This document shows, in pieces, positions 54,601 through 64,000 of a stretch of 64,000 nucleotides of DNA. Positions within the stretch are counted from its first letter, which is position 1, and every line of letters starts with the position of its first letter. Source of the stretch: Maylandia zebra (Eukaryota > Chordata > Actinopteri > Cichliformes > Cichlidae); NCBI RefSeq assembly GCF_041146795.1, contig NC_135168.1, forward strand, positions 39,316,370-39,380,369, read 5' to 3'. The translations under genes were made by a program, and so were the position numbers. Below the pieces are notes generated by a model. That model did no database searches. It was not told the DNA's origin and worked only from the letters and a program-made list of their open reading frames with translations.

Positions 54601-57600
54601 TTCTTGCTCTGTTGGAGGCAGCGATGAAATAAATGTCAAACGAATAATAAAACAGGTATTCTTCATCTCGACCTTCAGTCCATCTACCGTATTTTTCGGA
54701 CCATAAGGAACACCGGATTATAAGGTGCACTGTCAATGAATGGGTCTGTTTTCATACATAAGGCACACTGGATTATAAGGCGCATTAAGCGAAACAAAAC
54801 AGTCCGATAAGTCAAACTTTACTCAACTCATCCTTCTTGATCCTCCACTTCCGTACCATTGATTCATTAATGTTGAATTCTCTTGCAGCTCCTCTATCCC
54901 CATGTTGTTGCAGTATACTAATGACTAACCTCGTATTGTGGATGGATTATCTGAGTTGTTCTCCTGACTGAAGTTTGGTCCGTCCTGCCATGCGATTGCA
55001 TTTGTCCCCAACCACCGAGAACCCTCACATTAACTTTTATCAAGTGGAAAACAGTTAGCGTTCATCCTCCAGCTTCACTGTGTTTATGTTATGCTAACAT
55101 AGCTGTGTCGCTAGCGATCATGTAGCACAGCATTATATACCAGCTAGCCCAACTTCAGCAACCCTATAAAAGTCACTGCTGTTTAGTTTTGTGTTTTCAT
55201 TTATGTTAGAAGTGATAGCAGAGCTGTACATTTTATTTTTTCAGAAATCTCTCAGTCAGAACATGCTATATCATGTTTAGGTGGAAACTAGCAAGCTAAC
55301 TTCCTGCTAACTTCGGTTCGGTAAATTCGGTTCTAGGTCAGTAAACACAACCAGAATTCATACATAAGGCACACCATGATTATAAGGCACACTGTCAATT
55401 TTTGAGAAAATTAAAGGATTTTAGGTGCGCCTTATAGTGTGGAAAATACGGTACCTTCTTTTCCCTTAAGGGGACTTTGGAGGCCATATCCTCCCAGGAT
55501 CCCATGCGCGGAGACTCATTGGAGAGCCGAGGTAGGCCTTTGCCTTCTACTGTTGCCAAAGTGCAGCTCTGATAAAGAGGGGACCGTACAAAGCGCCTGT
55601 AGCTGTCCATTTTCATCAGCTTAAATATCTGAAGCAAAGCAACAAGAGGGGGCACCCAGTCATCTGTGTGTCAAAAATGAGTCATAATTACTAAGCAGAA
55701 GTAGTAGGGTTGATTCATACCAACCTGCGCTTGAGCTTTGTTAAACATGTCAGGTGTAGGCTGCTGAAGGTCCTTCTCCTCCGTCTTTGCTGTGTCATCA
55801 ATGTTCACCGAGTAGGGAGCACTCTCAGACAGGTAGGTGCTGTAGATTGAGCGAGCTTCTGCTTTCAGCTGGAAAAAACAGCAAGAGCTCTGTCAGATTG
55901 AACTATTCTGAAGGTCAGCAATCAGCTAAACTTTGTTTCTTAATTACAGTTCATGAAGTGCTGAGGCACAAGTAAGATCAGACACTCTGTTAATTTCCCT
56001 GTGGATTTCATTTGAATGTTCACCTTCTTAAATCCTCTAGTAAGTCACTTATTGTTTGCAAAGCTCCCAAATTACATGGTGGTATTACTTTAAGCGTTAA
56101 GCACACTCTATGTAGCATAAATTAAAGGAAACCTTTCTGTGGCTCTCTGATGTAAATCATACAGATTTCTAAAGGATAAGGTAAACCTTTCACCTACATA
56201 ATTATGGCTGATGTATGATCTATTTGAATCCTTTCAATACTTTTTTTTTTAAATTTCCTCAGTCAATCTCCAATGGAAATAATCTCCACAGGAGGTGAAA
56301 GAAAGATTCAGGTCAGCCACAGTCAAATGGTAAAAGTTAGTTTACTTGTGTAACACAATACTATATCCCATTGAATACTCTAAATTATGAGCTACTGTGG
56401 ATATTAACACATTGGTCCTGGTGATGGGGTTTACACAGGTTTTCATTGTAACCACTAAATATAAACTGTTATAGAGGAATACAAATGTCCTCCAAATTAT
56501 GATGCATTTGCTTGCATTACATAACTTTGCTTTCCAATATATTTGCCAAAAGAAGTTTATAGAGCAAACTGCAACAGCTGGTAACTGTAACAACCATTCT
56601 GTAAAATGGAAAATTAAGTAGTTCCCACCAAACCTGTTCTTCATTTTTAATAACTGAATACTTACAATTTCTGCACATTGTTTCACAAAGTAAATCTCCA
56701 AAAACAGCCATAAAAATTATCATATGGCAGATCTATTTTTTGCCAACAATGCACAGCTTCTGGCTGTTTGACTGTGGTTGATGCAATTAAAAGTTAGTGT
56801 CAGCAGTTAAAGTGCACCAAATGACTTATTGGAGGGATCATCTCAAAATTACAACAGAAAAATGCTTATGTTACTTGAAAAGCAACTAAAATATTACTGA
56901 ATTACTGACGCACTGCCATCCTCCGATTGCTGGAGACACCCATAGTTACAGCAACAAGGCAACCCTATTCCCACTAAACAGTCCACTTCTTTTCTACAAA
57001 ACATGTGTTTTAACAAATGTGTGCTATCAGGGTAGTGGTTTACAAATATTTTTCCTGCCATATCCCACTTCAGAAGGCAGGAAAATTCACACTCCACACC
57101 CATCAAATATGATCCAAGTTGAAGGCCATCACAACTTCATGATCAAACTCTTGTTAATTTTCCCTTTAAGAATCATATTTACTTCACTCCATACTTTACA
57201 TCTGGTCCTGCAGTAGTTCTGTCTCCCATAGTACAAGAACTACTGCAATAAAGTATTAATTAAAGATAAATACATAAAAGAAAAGTTTAGAGAGAGTTTG
57301 TACCTCATCCAAGGAAGTGGCCGGAATCTTCTTGAACTTTTCACAAGCCTGCCAGAATAAAATGTTCTCCGCACTCACCTCAGACTTTAAGAAGTCCTGC
57401 AGACAAACACACACACAGCATTATTAGGTATGGGTAATGATTAGTTAATGTCAACACTTGAACTCTGCCTGAACTTTTTCCTAACTGAAAAATTCCAACA
57501 TTAGTTTGCCTCACCGTAAAGTAACGGACCCCAAAGGGGTCCTCCAGCAGTTTCTCAAATGACACGGCCCAGCTCATGACACTGTTGGCTGGGCCATGCT

Positions 57601-60502
57601 CTCCGGCTGGAGTCCCAGGAAGGCTGGTGCTGCTGCCGCCACAGCCGCGTGCGGACATGTTCAAATCTAAAGCATATCCAGGCACAAACACACCCATTTA
57701 TCAGCACAGAAAAGCATGACCAAGAGTGAGACTGAATCAGATATTTTCATGCACAGACATGTTCACGTTGTAGAACTGAGATATGTACAGGATTAGCAGC
57801 ATGCAAGTTGGCTGCTCATGCTTACCTCCATCTGACACTGCCTGGCTCTGTGAACAGAGAGAGCAATCTGTCAAAGAACTTTACTTCAACAGTTAAAACT
57901 AAAACTGAGAAAAAGCCTAATACTGAATACTCTTTGTTATTGTCTGTATAATACTGATAATATTATTCAAATTTATCCTACGTATATTTTCTTCAGGCTG
58001 CACAGTCAAAAGGAAAGAAGAAAGTTTACTTTGGCCCCGTTTACACAGGATTGTGGAGATTCTCACTACAACTCAATATTACTGCAACAACTATACAGCA
58101 CTACGATAAAAGCCTTTAGGAAGGGAAACACGAACAGCAGCTGCACATTATTTTTCTCTTCTTGTTTTTTTTTTTTCCAACCTGTAACTCTGTAGCGCAA
58201 TCAGCCAAGGCTGTTTTTACAGGAAGTGGTTGCAAAACTGGTGACAATAAGCCTCATTCAGCTTTCAGAGCACACAAAATGCACATCTTGTAAATGTTCG
58301 CTTCAACCGACACATTTTTTTTTTTTTACAGAAACTGAATGAAATCTGCAGACTATTTAAACACCTGTAACCTACAAGCTGTGATCACAAACATGTTTTC
58401 AAGTCACCAAGATACTGATCTGACGTATACACAGAAAAGCTTCAGCTTATGGAAATATTGTTTAAACAGCAGCAAATTAGCTCACAGCAGAATTTTTGGT
58501 TTTAATCCATAGGAGACCGTCGATGGATACATTTATGAGCTTTGTCAAGGTTTCCTCTTCATGCTCTGGTTTCCTCCCACAGTTCACAGACGTGTGGGCT
58601 CTGATTCTAAAATTGCCCAAAGGTGTGAATGTGTGTGTGTCTACATGTCTGTATAGTCTGTGTGGTAGCAACTTGCCCAGAGTGTGTGGAGGATATAGGT
58701 CTTATAAATAAAGTACCATTTTCAGAACTGACAGCTGTGAGTGCCATTTTAATCAATGTACTATTAAGTGTACTATTAAGCAACAGTACACGTTGTTTTT
58801 AACTGATAATACTAATGTAACGGAATCCTTTACATTACAGAAAAAGGCAAATATCTTCACAACCCTGCACAGTAACTGTTGCTTTTAAAGTAGAGCATTT
58901 AACTTTTTATGAATAGATTACTTTCATTTTCATTCTGTGTTTAATATTACCTTTGTGACCTGATCTGTACTTGACATTCTAGCTTTTTAAGTCATTGAGG
59001 CAAGCTTCTTAATTATTTGTTTATTTTGTTAATGAAGGCCATGTAAACATCAAGGTTTTGACAACATGGCCAGTTAATCTTGATTTCAGTTCAGAATTTT
59101 AGTCAAATGTTAAATCATGAAGTTACATTACTTATAATCTATATAACTGGATATAGACAACTAGATAAAGTTATCTGTCATCCTAAAACTAGCTCTGATT
59201 AGGAAGTCCTGCAAGGCACAATTTGCAAAGTAACCCAGCTACATTAGTGCAACACAAACCAAACTGGTCATCTACATTGTATAGTTAAAGTGAAATTCAG
59301 ATACATAACCAAGGCAACACAGGCTGAGGAAGAGGAGAAAATCATCCACTAATCAAAGGTCAGTTTGCTCAATTCCCAAAACAGAATCAATGGGTTTCGC
59401 TGTAGAGCTCCTCATGTGTCGATACAATAAAAAATTAGCATTTTATTTTTCCTAATACGTCACTGTATCCTTTTATGCTTGACATTTGCTACAAGCTTAC
59501 ATTTGAGATAAATCTATACATCTATATAGATGTATCTATAAATCGACGCACTCTAAGCAGAGAGTGCGTTGTTGTAACCAAAAATAACTGATCTTGACAA
59601 CAGCCCCTGTCTATTGTTACATTTTGACCATATACGGTTGAAATGGGCTGTCTATCTCTGCAGGTGTGAGTCTCTCTGACTCCACCTCTTCAGTTATTTG
59701 CTCTGCTATGCAAATACTGCTTTCATAGTCAATAGTACATTTTCTAAACACTAATGAAAACAATCGATTCGTCACTGTCTTAGCTGTAAACCTTGCATTC
59801 TCGTAAAATGCACTTTTAACTCTCTGAAAAATCTATTAAAGGAGCGATATCAAAATGCAGACATCAAACGCAAGCCACAGAAAGCCCCTTTTTTTAAGAC
59901 TACGGCAACATCCTGCTCTTGTGACTTAATATCCGTTGATACATTTTCACACCTTTTTTTTGGCAGAACTGAACCATTTCAAGAAATGCAATGGTCTCAC
60001 ACCGAGAACACTGAAGCCAACTCAGCCTACACATGACAGATTGGACAACAGGCATGGCTCAGTTTCTCCTTCTGGCTCAGAATGGCCCAGCCTGTTCTCA
60101 GTAGCAACCAAGTGTAGCCACACAGGCTGATTCTGGCACTATCAAAGACTGGAGGCAAAACACAAGCCAGCACGAGACAACTGCTCAAACCGTACTCTTG
60201 ATACTCTGGATTGGAAGTCAGCTTAATAGTAACAGCACCGTTAAAAGCAGATCAAAACAGCATACAGGGAGATTTAGAGTGCCTGCACAGCTACAAGAAG
60301 CGTAGTCAACACACTCAACACTAAAATGCCTTGACTAGTCACTGTGGAAGGCCGGTCAAAGCCTCCTATCGTATATGTAACAAGCGTATCAAAGAACTAC
60401 TACCCAAAGGACGGCCACAGAACCAAGTAAGACCTAACAAGAATGGTGCCAACTCACCATGTGGCCAATAGGGATCTCTAAAGAATTGCTGTTCTTCGCC
60501 AT
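48161..60502 (-). CDS. rgs14: Regulator of G-protein signalling 14 (15 coding exons)
   Basis: Coding exons (minus): 60502-60458, 57847-57826, 57666-57515, 57396-57304, 55868-55725, 55628-55455, 54608-54527, 54396-54332, 54156-53938, 53700-53624, 53267-53141, 52178-52097, 51272-51223, 49282-49183, 48435-48161. All GT-AG; phases join to 1707 bp, 568 residues (human RGS14: 566). RGS14 is a GAP for Gai/o and a scaffold for Ras/Raf signalling. Domains: RGS about 54-175 (SWAVSFEKLLEDPFG, VSAENILFWQACEKF, DSYRRFVRSPLYQS); Ras-binding domain 1 about 284-355 (YCCVYLPDGSASLA); second Ras-binding domain about 358-427 (SSKTLQEALSVVLQKH); GoLoco about 478-496 (GFLDMLTRAQNSRVDDQRG) with its DDQR motif. The first 15 residues (MAKNSNSLEIPIGHM) plus AVSDGDL align with human RGS14; the start has GCCATCATGG context. 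The C-terminus ETTV is a possible class I PDZ ligand. Next to slc34a1, as in mammals. Confidence 0.97.
48636..48684. repeat. Long A homopolymer in the last rgs14 intron
   Basis: 49 A in a row, between rgs14 exons 14 and 15. The preceding sequence (CCGGAGGAACCAACCCAAGG, about 48511) looks like a retroposon tail, but I cannot name it. Confidence 0.85.
49800..50480 (+). pseudogene. Tc1-like transposase relic
   Basis: Plus-strand frames contain CSPNFVGTVWGRPLLVPT, then DWPAQSPDLNLIEHLWDELE and SDLTNALLEE, IPINTLLKLVESLPRR. This is the C-terminal third of a Tc1 DDE transposase, including the block around the third acidic residue. In-frame stops and a lost histidine-aspartate block show it is dead. 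It lies in the rgs14 intron between exons 13 and 14. Confidence 0.85.
54687..55451. mobile_element. Pogo-like DNA transposon inserted at an rgs14 splice donor
   Basis: 765-bp element with ends CCGTATTTTTCGGACCATAA (left) and the complement of CCGTATTTTCCACACTATAA (right), flanked by TA on both sides (54685-54686 and 55452-55453), the Tc1/mariner/pogo target duplication. A minus-strand remnant at about 54896-54840 reads GAAREFNINESMVRKWRIKK, the helix-turn-helix region of pogo/CENP-B-type transposases; the rest of the transposase is missing. The right end abuts rgs14 exon 6: the TA duplication supplies intron positions +2 and +3. Confidence 0.85.
58545..58700 (+). mobile_element. Fragment of a dispersed fish repeat
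   Basis: Contains GGTTTCCTCCCACAGTTCAC, GATTCTAAAATTGCCCAAAG and GTGTGAATGTGTGTGTGT. This order (a GGCTTCCTCCCACAGTCC-type box, then GTGATTCTAAATTG, then GTGTGAATGTG) is typical of an abundant fish SINE/LINE-related repeat. It is in rgs14 intron 1. Confidence 0.45.
59517..59569. repeat. Two adjacent small palindromes in rgs14 intron 1
   Basis: 59517-59534 is a perfect 18-bp palindrome (TACATCTATATAGATGTA). It is followed by a 9-bp stem with a 6-nt loop at 59546-59569 (ACGCACTCT and complement). Role unknown. Confidence 0.55.
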
Positions 60503-61202
60503 GATGGCCCAGACACCAGTTTCAGAGCTGAAGTCCTACGATGTGCACACTGTCAGGGGACGCAGCAGAGTGCTCCACCCAAACTTGATGCACACTCCTT
60601 ACACACTCACACACAAAACTCATCACTTGGGTCTTCCTGTCACTTCCTGCCTGGAAGGGAAGTCTTACCATAGCAACAAGCCACAAAAGAGGAAGTATGG
60701 TTACTATGATCAAACTGCTCTCAGCCTACATCTTGAGAAACACTGTGATGTGGGTACACAGGCAGCCAGACTGTCATTCTGCTTTTTTATGCGCAGTCAA
60801 TGAAACGCTTGGTTATTTTGGCTTTCTATCTTTATAAATAAACATGACAATTTTGCAGATTTAGTGTTAGGCCTTAGTTTCAGAATCTGTCGGTTTTACT
60901 TTTAACTCATTGCGGCCTAAAGCACACACATTTCAAGTCTTACCCTTCAAACGGGCCTCGTGAAAGAAGCCTTTCTTTGCTATAAGCCCAATTTTGCTAT
61001 AGGGTATCATTTAACACGTTTCTGGATCATCTGAAAGCAAAACTCGTTACATGGCTTTGCGCAGATTCAAATGAAATGATAAGAGATAAAAATCATCACA
61101 GTACCACTCTCTCGCTATTGCAAACAGATGACTCAAGATAACGCTCAGGCTAAAACTGCACAGTCACACATGCACCGAAAGCTCACACTGTATGTGGCAT
61201 AC

Positions 61203-61328
61203 CTTCTTGTTGTTGCCCAAGATGTTGCTGGCTATGGCGCACAGTTTGTTATATTTCCGTTGCTGCTTTTGGGCTGCAACTTTTGCCAGGCGAGAAAACC
61301 TGTTATACACTCCGCTGAAAGTAACCAT
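61203..61328 (-). CDS. Possible alternative first coding exon of rgs14
   Basis: Minus-strand frame with excellent start context (GAACCATGG) encodes 42 residues: MVTFSGVYNRFSRLAKVAAQ followed by KQQRKYNKLCAIASNILGNN and KK, ending at a GT donor (AAG|gtatgc) in phase 0. rgs14 exon 2 (57847) also starts in phase 0, so splicing would replace the usual first 15 residues by 42, giving 595. The peptide is basic and could form an amphipathic helix. It could instead be exon 1 of another gene. I do not recognise the peptide. Confidence 0.45.
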
Positions 61329-61924
61329 GGTTCACGATACTAGAAAATACAGAACAGAACACAGTGTAGACAACATTAGCCAGGCGCTACCGTGACTGTA
61401 TAAATGTTTTCTACAGCCAATTGGGTGCTACTTAACAACTAATTAAGCCCTGACATGCTCACAAGCAGCCCTGGACAATCAGCGGCCCTCTACCCCGGGA
61501 TAGTTTTTTGGCAGCTTGGAATTTATATTACTTAGCTATGATATCACATTAGCCATACTAATTGATAGTACTTAGCTATACTAATTATTAGTACTTAGTA
61601 GCTAATAGTACATTTGAGTTGTAATGTTTTAGTAGTGCTGTTAAATTAACACATTAAATGCTACAATAACATGAAAAAAACTCTTCACTTAAGTGTTTTG
61701 CAAAACTCATGAGAGTGGTTTATCGAAAAACAACTCAACATGTTAGCATATATGCTATATAATAAAAGAGACAATATTGATACCAAAAAAACATGCTACA
61801 CTAACTAGCACGAGAATTTCATGCATATTTCATGCATTTGGCACCTCCTGGTCCCACAGGGCATTTTTGTGAAACGCTACAGGATGTCGTAGGCCGTCAG
61901 TGTATGAATCATTAGGCAGCCAGT

Positions 61925-61996
<72 letters not shown>
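61925..61996. repeat. (GATA)n microsatellite
   Basis: About 18 GATA units. Confidence 0.97.
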
Positions 61997-61998
<2 letters not shown>

Positions 61999-62029
61999 TT
62001 TCCCGAAGTACCATGTTAAATCATGCTTT

Positions 62030-62131
62030 TTATTTGTTCTTGTTTCTAATGTCTCTGTAAAGCACTTTGAATCACCTTGTTGTTGAATTGTGCTATACAA
62101 ATAAACTTGCCTTGCCTTGCCTTGCCTTGCC
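62030..62131 (+). mobile_element. LINE/SINE 3' tail with (CTTGC)n end
   Basis: GTAAAGCACTTTGAATCACC, then TTGTGCTATACAAATAAACT and repeated TTGCC units. It is a frequent 3' end of fish non-LTR elements; the pentamer array marks the terminus. The GATA array lies just upstream. Confidence 0.55.
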
Positions 62132-63690
62132 TAATGTTGAGGATTATACAGTAGCTTGATCACGTTAAGCATGTTAAGTGAATGTGTAGTATATAAAAAG
62201 CAAAGGATCAACTTCAGTAGAGATGTATTAAGTGAAACTGATTGGTGGAAGAATTAAAACTGAAAGGAAACGTACACATTTCTAAAGCCATGTGGTCTCA
62301 CTATGCAATTTATAAGCAGAGGAAACAAAGGTTAGTTTGTAACGCTTCCTGAATTTACACTCAAAAACAGAAAGTTATGACTTTAACTAGAGCTGCTTAA
62401 GTGCTTTAATGAGCACAGATTGCAGGCTGATATTTGCCTCAAAAACAGTTGTAAATTCATTTAAAACTATTTCCAAAGCTGTTTGATTTGAAAGGTTGTT
62501 GAGGTCCATGTAGAATGGACTCACTTTGCACAAATAGCAGCCTGAGCACATCTGGGAAAATACCAGTTTGCTCACATTCTCCTACATCGCTTCCTTTTAA
62601 CAAGTCAGTTTTCTCTTTAATCACTTGGTACAAGGCCAAGAAAATTAGAGTGTGGCTTAATCCGTTTCATTGTTATTTCTTATCAGCAACTATAAAGAGC
62701 TTGATGGCAAATGGAATAGCAAAATTGTAGCCTTGTGTCATCATTCCGTGAACTATTGTTTTCTGTTGTTGTGTTTGATGAGTTTAGGTATCTATCGAGA
62801 CTGGCCACAGTAAGGGAAATTTTTGATTAACGTTAAGCTGACTAAACAAATTGAATGTAAACAGCAACGGGCCACATTACTCAACCATATTCATCTTATT
62901 TACCGTCTGGTCACTTTGGTTAAGGTGGCCCAGAGAGAATTTGAATGCAAAGCCAGTCATTCTATTTCTGTGTGGAGTTTGCATATCCAGCGTGTGTGTG
63001 TGGGTTTGTATGCATGCATTTTCCAAAACAGAGGTTTTATTCAATTCAGTCTCTGAATGTGCTGTAAAGCATTTAGCTTTAGCAGTGTGTAACATGTTTT
63101 GGCAATGGTAGACCATTTAGCTGCACGGGAGCCCTTCAGAAAAAAATGAATACGATTTTGTGATGAGCAGCACTCTCTAGTGGCCACTGTTTGAATAAGT
63201 CACTGTTTAAAGTAATGCATGATTTCAGTAAAAGGCAGTAATGTATTTTTGAGGTGCCTTTTAAACTAAATCATTTTGGATTTATTCTTCCAAATTCTTA
63301 GAAAAGTTCATCTTAGTATGTGTCATAATAAACTGTGTGCACAGAGGCAGAGGGTAGTTTGCCTAAGTAAACCAATGTTTCCCTGATAACAGGCTATATT
63401 AGAGCACAGCTCCATCTCTCAGCATGTGTCCTTATGTTTTGGGTGTTTTGATCAGAGCTGAAGAAATCTCATCATTTTGACCTAAACGTCACTCAATGTT
63501 ACATGAAAGCAGCAGCGGCGGCTTTACCGTCATCGTTGTCGTCACATGCACCTTCACAACAAACAGCTGCTTTGTTCATGCTATAATATTCCAGGGATGA
63601 ATATATTTGCATTGCTATCAGTGTTTAGAATCAGTTTTGCCGTGCCTCTTCTGATGCAAAGACTATTCAGTTAAGCAAAGCAGAGCGGGT
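62132..63690. other. Intergenic, between divergent genes
   Basis: No coding segment recognised. Should contain the promoter of the plus-strand gene starting at the right edge. Confidence 0.45.
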
Positions 63691-63724
63691 CATCACTCTG
63701 GTCTGTGTGTCAGAGGCAATCCAG
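63690..63724 (+). other. Putative 5' UTR exon of the right-edge gene
   Basis: Sequence ending AATCCAG|gtaaga at 63724 gives a consensus donor. It is followed 125 nt later by an acceptor with a long T tract. The left boundary (transcription start) is not known; the start given is arbitrary. Confidence 0.4.
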
Positions 63725-63915
63725 GTAAGAGCATTACGTATTATATGTATAACTTTAAAAATATATTTAATGCTTTGTCTAAAAGTTTTAAAGTATTTCA
63801 TTGCTATGAAACTTGTTCTTCCTATTTTTCTATATGCTCTTTTTTTTAGATATTAATGACATTAATTTCTCAGACTGTTCTTAACGGTTGTGAATCCAGT
63901 CTGTTCTAGTAGAGA

Positions 63916-63955
63916 ATGGTTATCATTTATCTCATGCTTGGTTATCTCCTCTCTG
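63916..63955 (+). CDS. Start of a secreted or membrane protein gene (partial)
   Basis: After an acceptor at 63848-63849 (T-rich tract, TTTTTTTAG), the first ATG at 63916 opens MVIIYLMLGYLLS, then ends in phase 1 at a strong donor (TCTG|gtaagc, 63955). A 13-residue hydrophobic start closed by an intron is typical of signal-peptide exons of receptors and secreted proteins. The rest lies outside the window. It is divergently oriented relative to rgs14. Identity unknown. Confidence 0.5.
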
Positions 63956-64000
63956 GTAAGCACTCACCTACATTTATGTATATATGTCTATATTTTCTTG

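Overview
The window looks like teleost nuclear DNA, most likely from an African-lineage cichlid. It is AT-rich, with multi-exon genes, GT-AG introns, many microsatellites and a typical fish transposon load. Two tRNA-derived SINE copies match what I remember of the cichlid AFC SINE family. No operons, CRISPR arrays or classical RNA genes are visible.

Left part (1 to about 23.4 kb): no host gene that I can support. It holds recognisable mobile elements: a roughly 1 kb retroposon with a 15-bp target duplication, a MITE with 73-bp inverted repeats, an hAT-like terminus, a LINE reverse-transcriptase relic, a TTAA-flanked perfect hairpin, a Tc1 transposase relic, a 219-bp solo LTR with an exact 5-bp target duplication, a perfect 80-bp inverted duplication around a TA tract, and L2-like LINE tails.

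Central and right part: three genes, all on the minus strand. (1) slc34a1 (renal type NaPi-IIa phosphate cotransporter), 12 coding exons from 38025 to 23472, joining in frame to 664 residues. (2) An unassigned gene, 45852 to 41810, pieced together from small phased exons. It encodes a cysteine-rich N-terminal part with a CxxC-G-x-x-VG motif resembling Mis18/Yippee-type zinc domains, and a basic, serine-rich tail. (3) rgs14, 15 coding exons from 60502 to 48161, joining in frame to 568 residues with RGS, two Ras-binding and GoLoco domains. A possible alternative rgs14 first exon lies at 61328-61203. RGS14 and SLC34A1 are also neighbours in human (5q35), which supports both assignments; the small gene between them is the least described item here.

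The introns carry informative insertions: a pogo-like transposon that landed inside an rgs14 5' splice site, an inverted pair of SINEs around two slc34a1 exons, and an R4/Dong/Rex6-like LINE inserted in a TA microsatellite. At the right edge a plus-strand gene begins with a signal-peptide-like first exon.

All exon boundaries were read by hand from splice consensus, phase and remembered human protein sequences. No alignment or transcript data was available.
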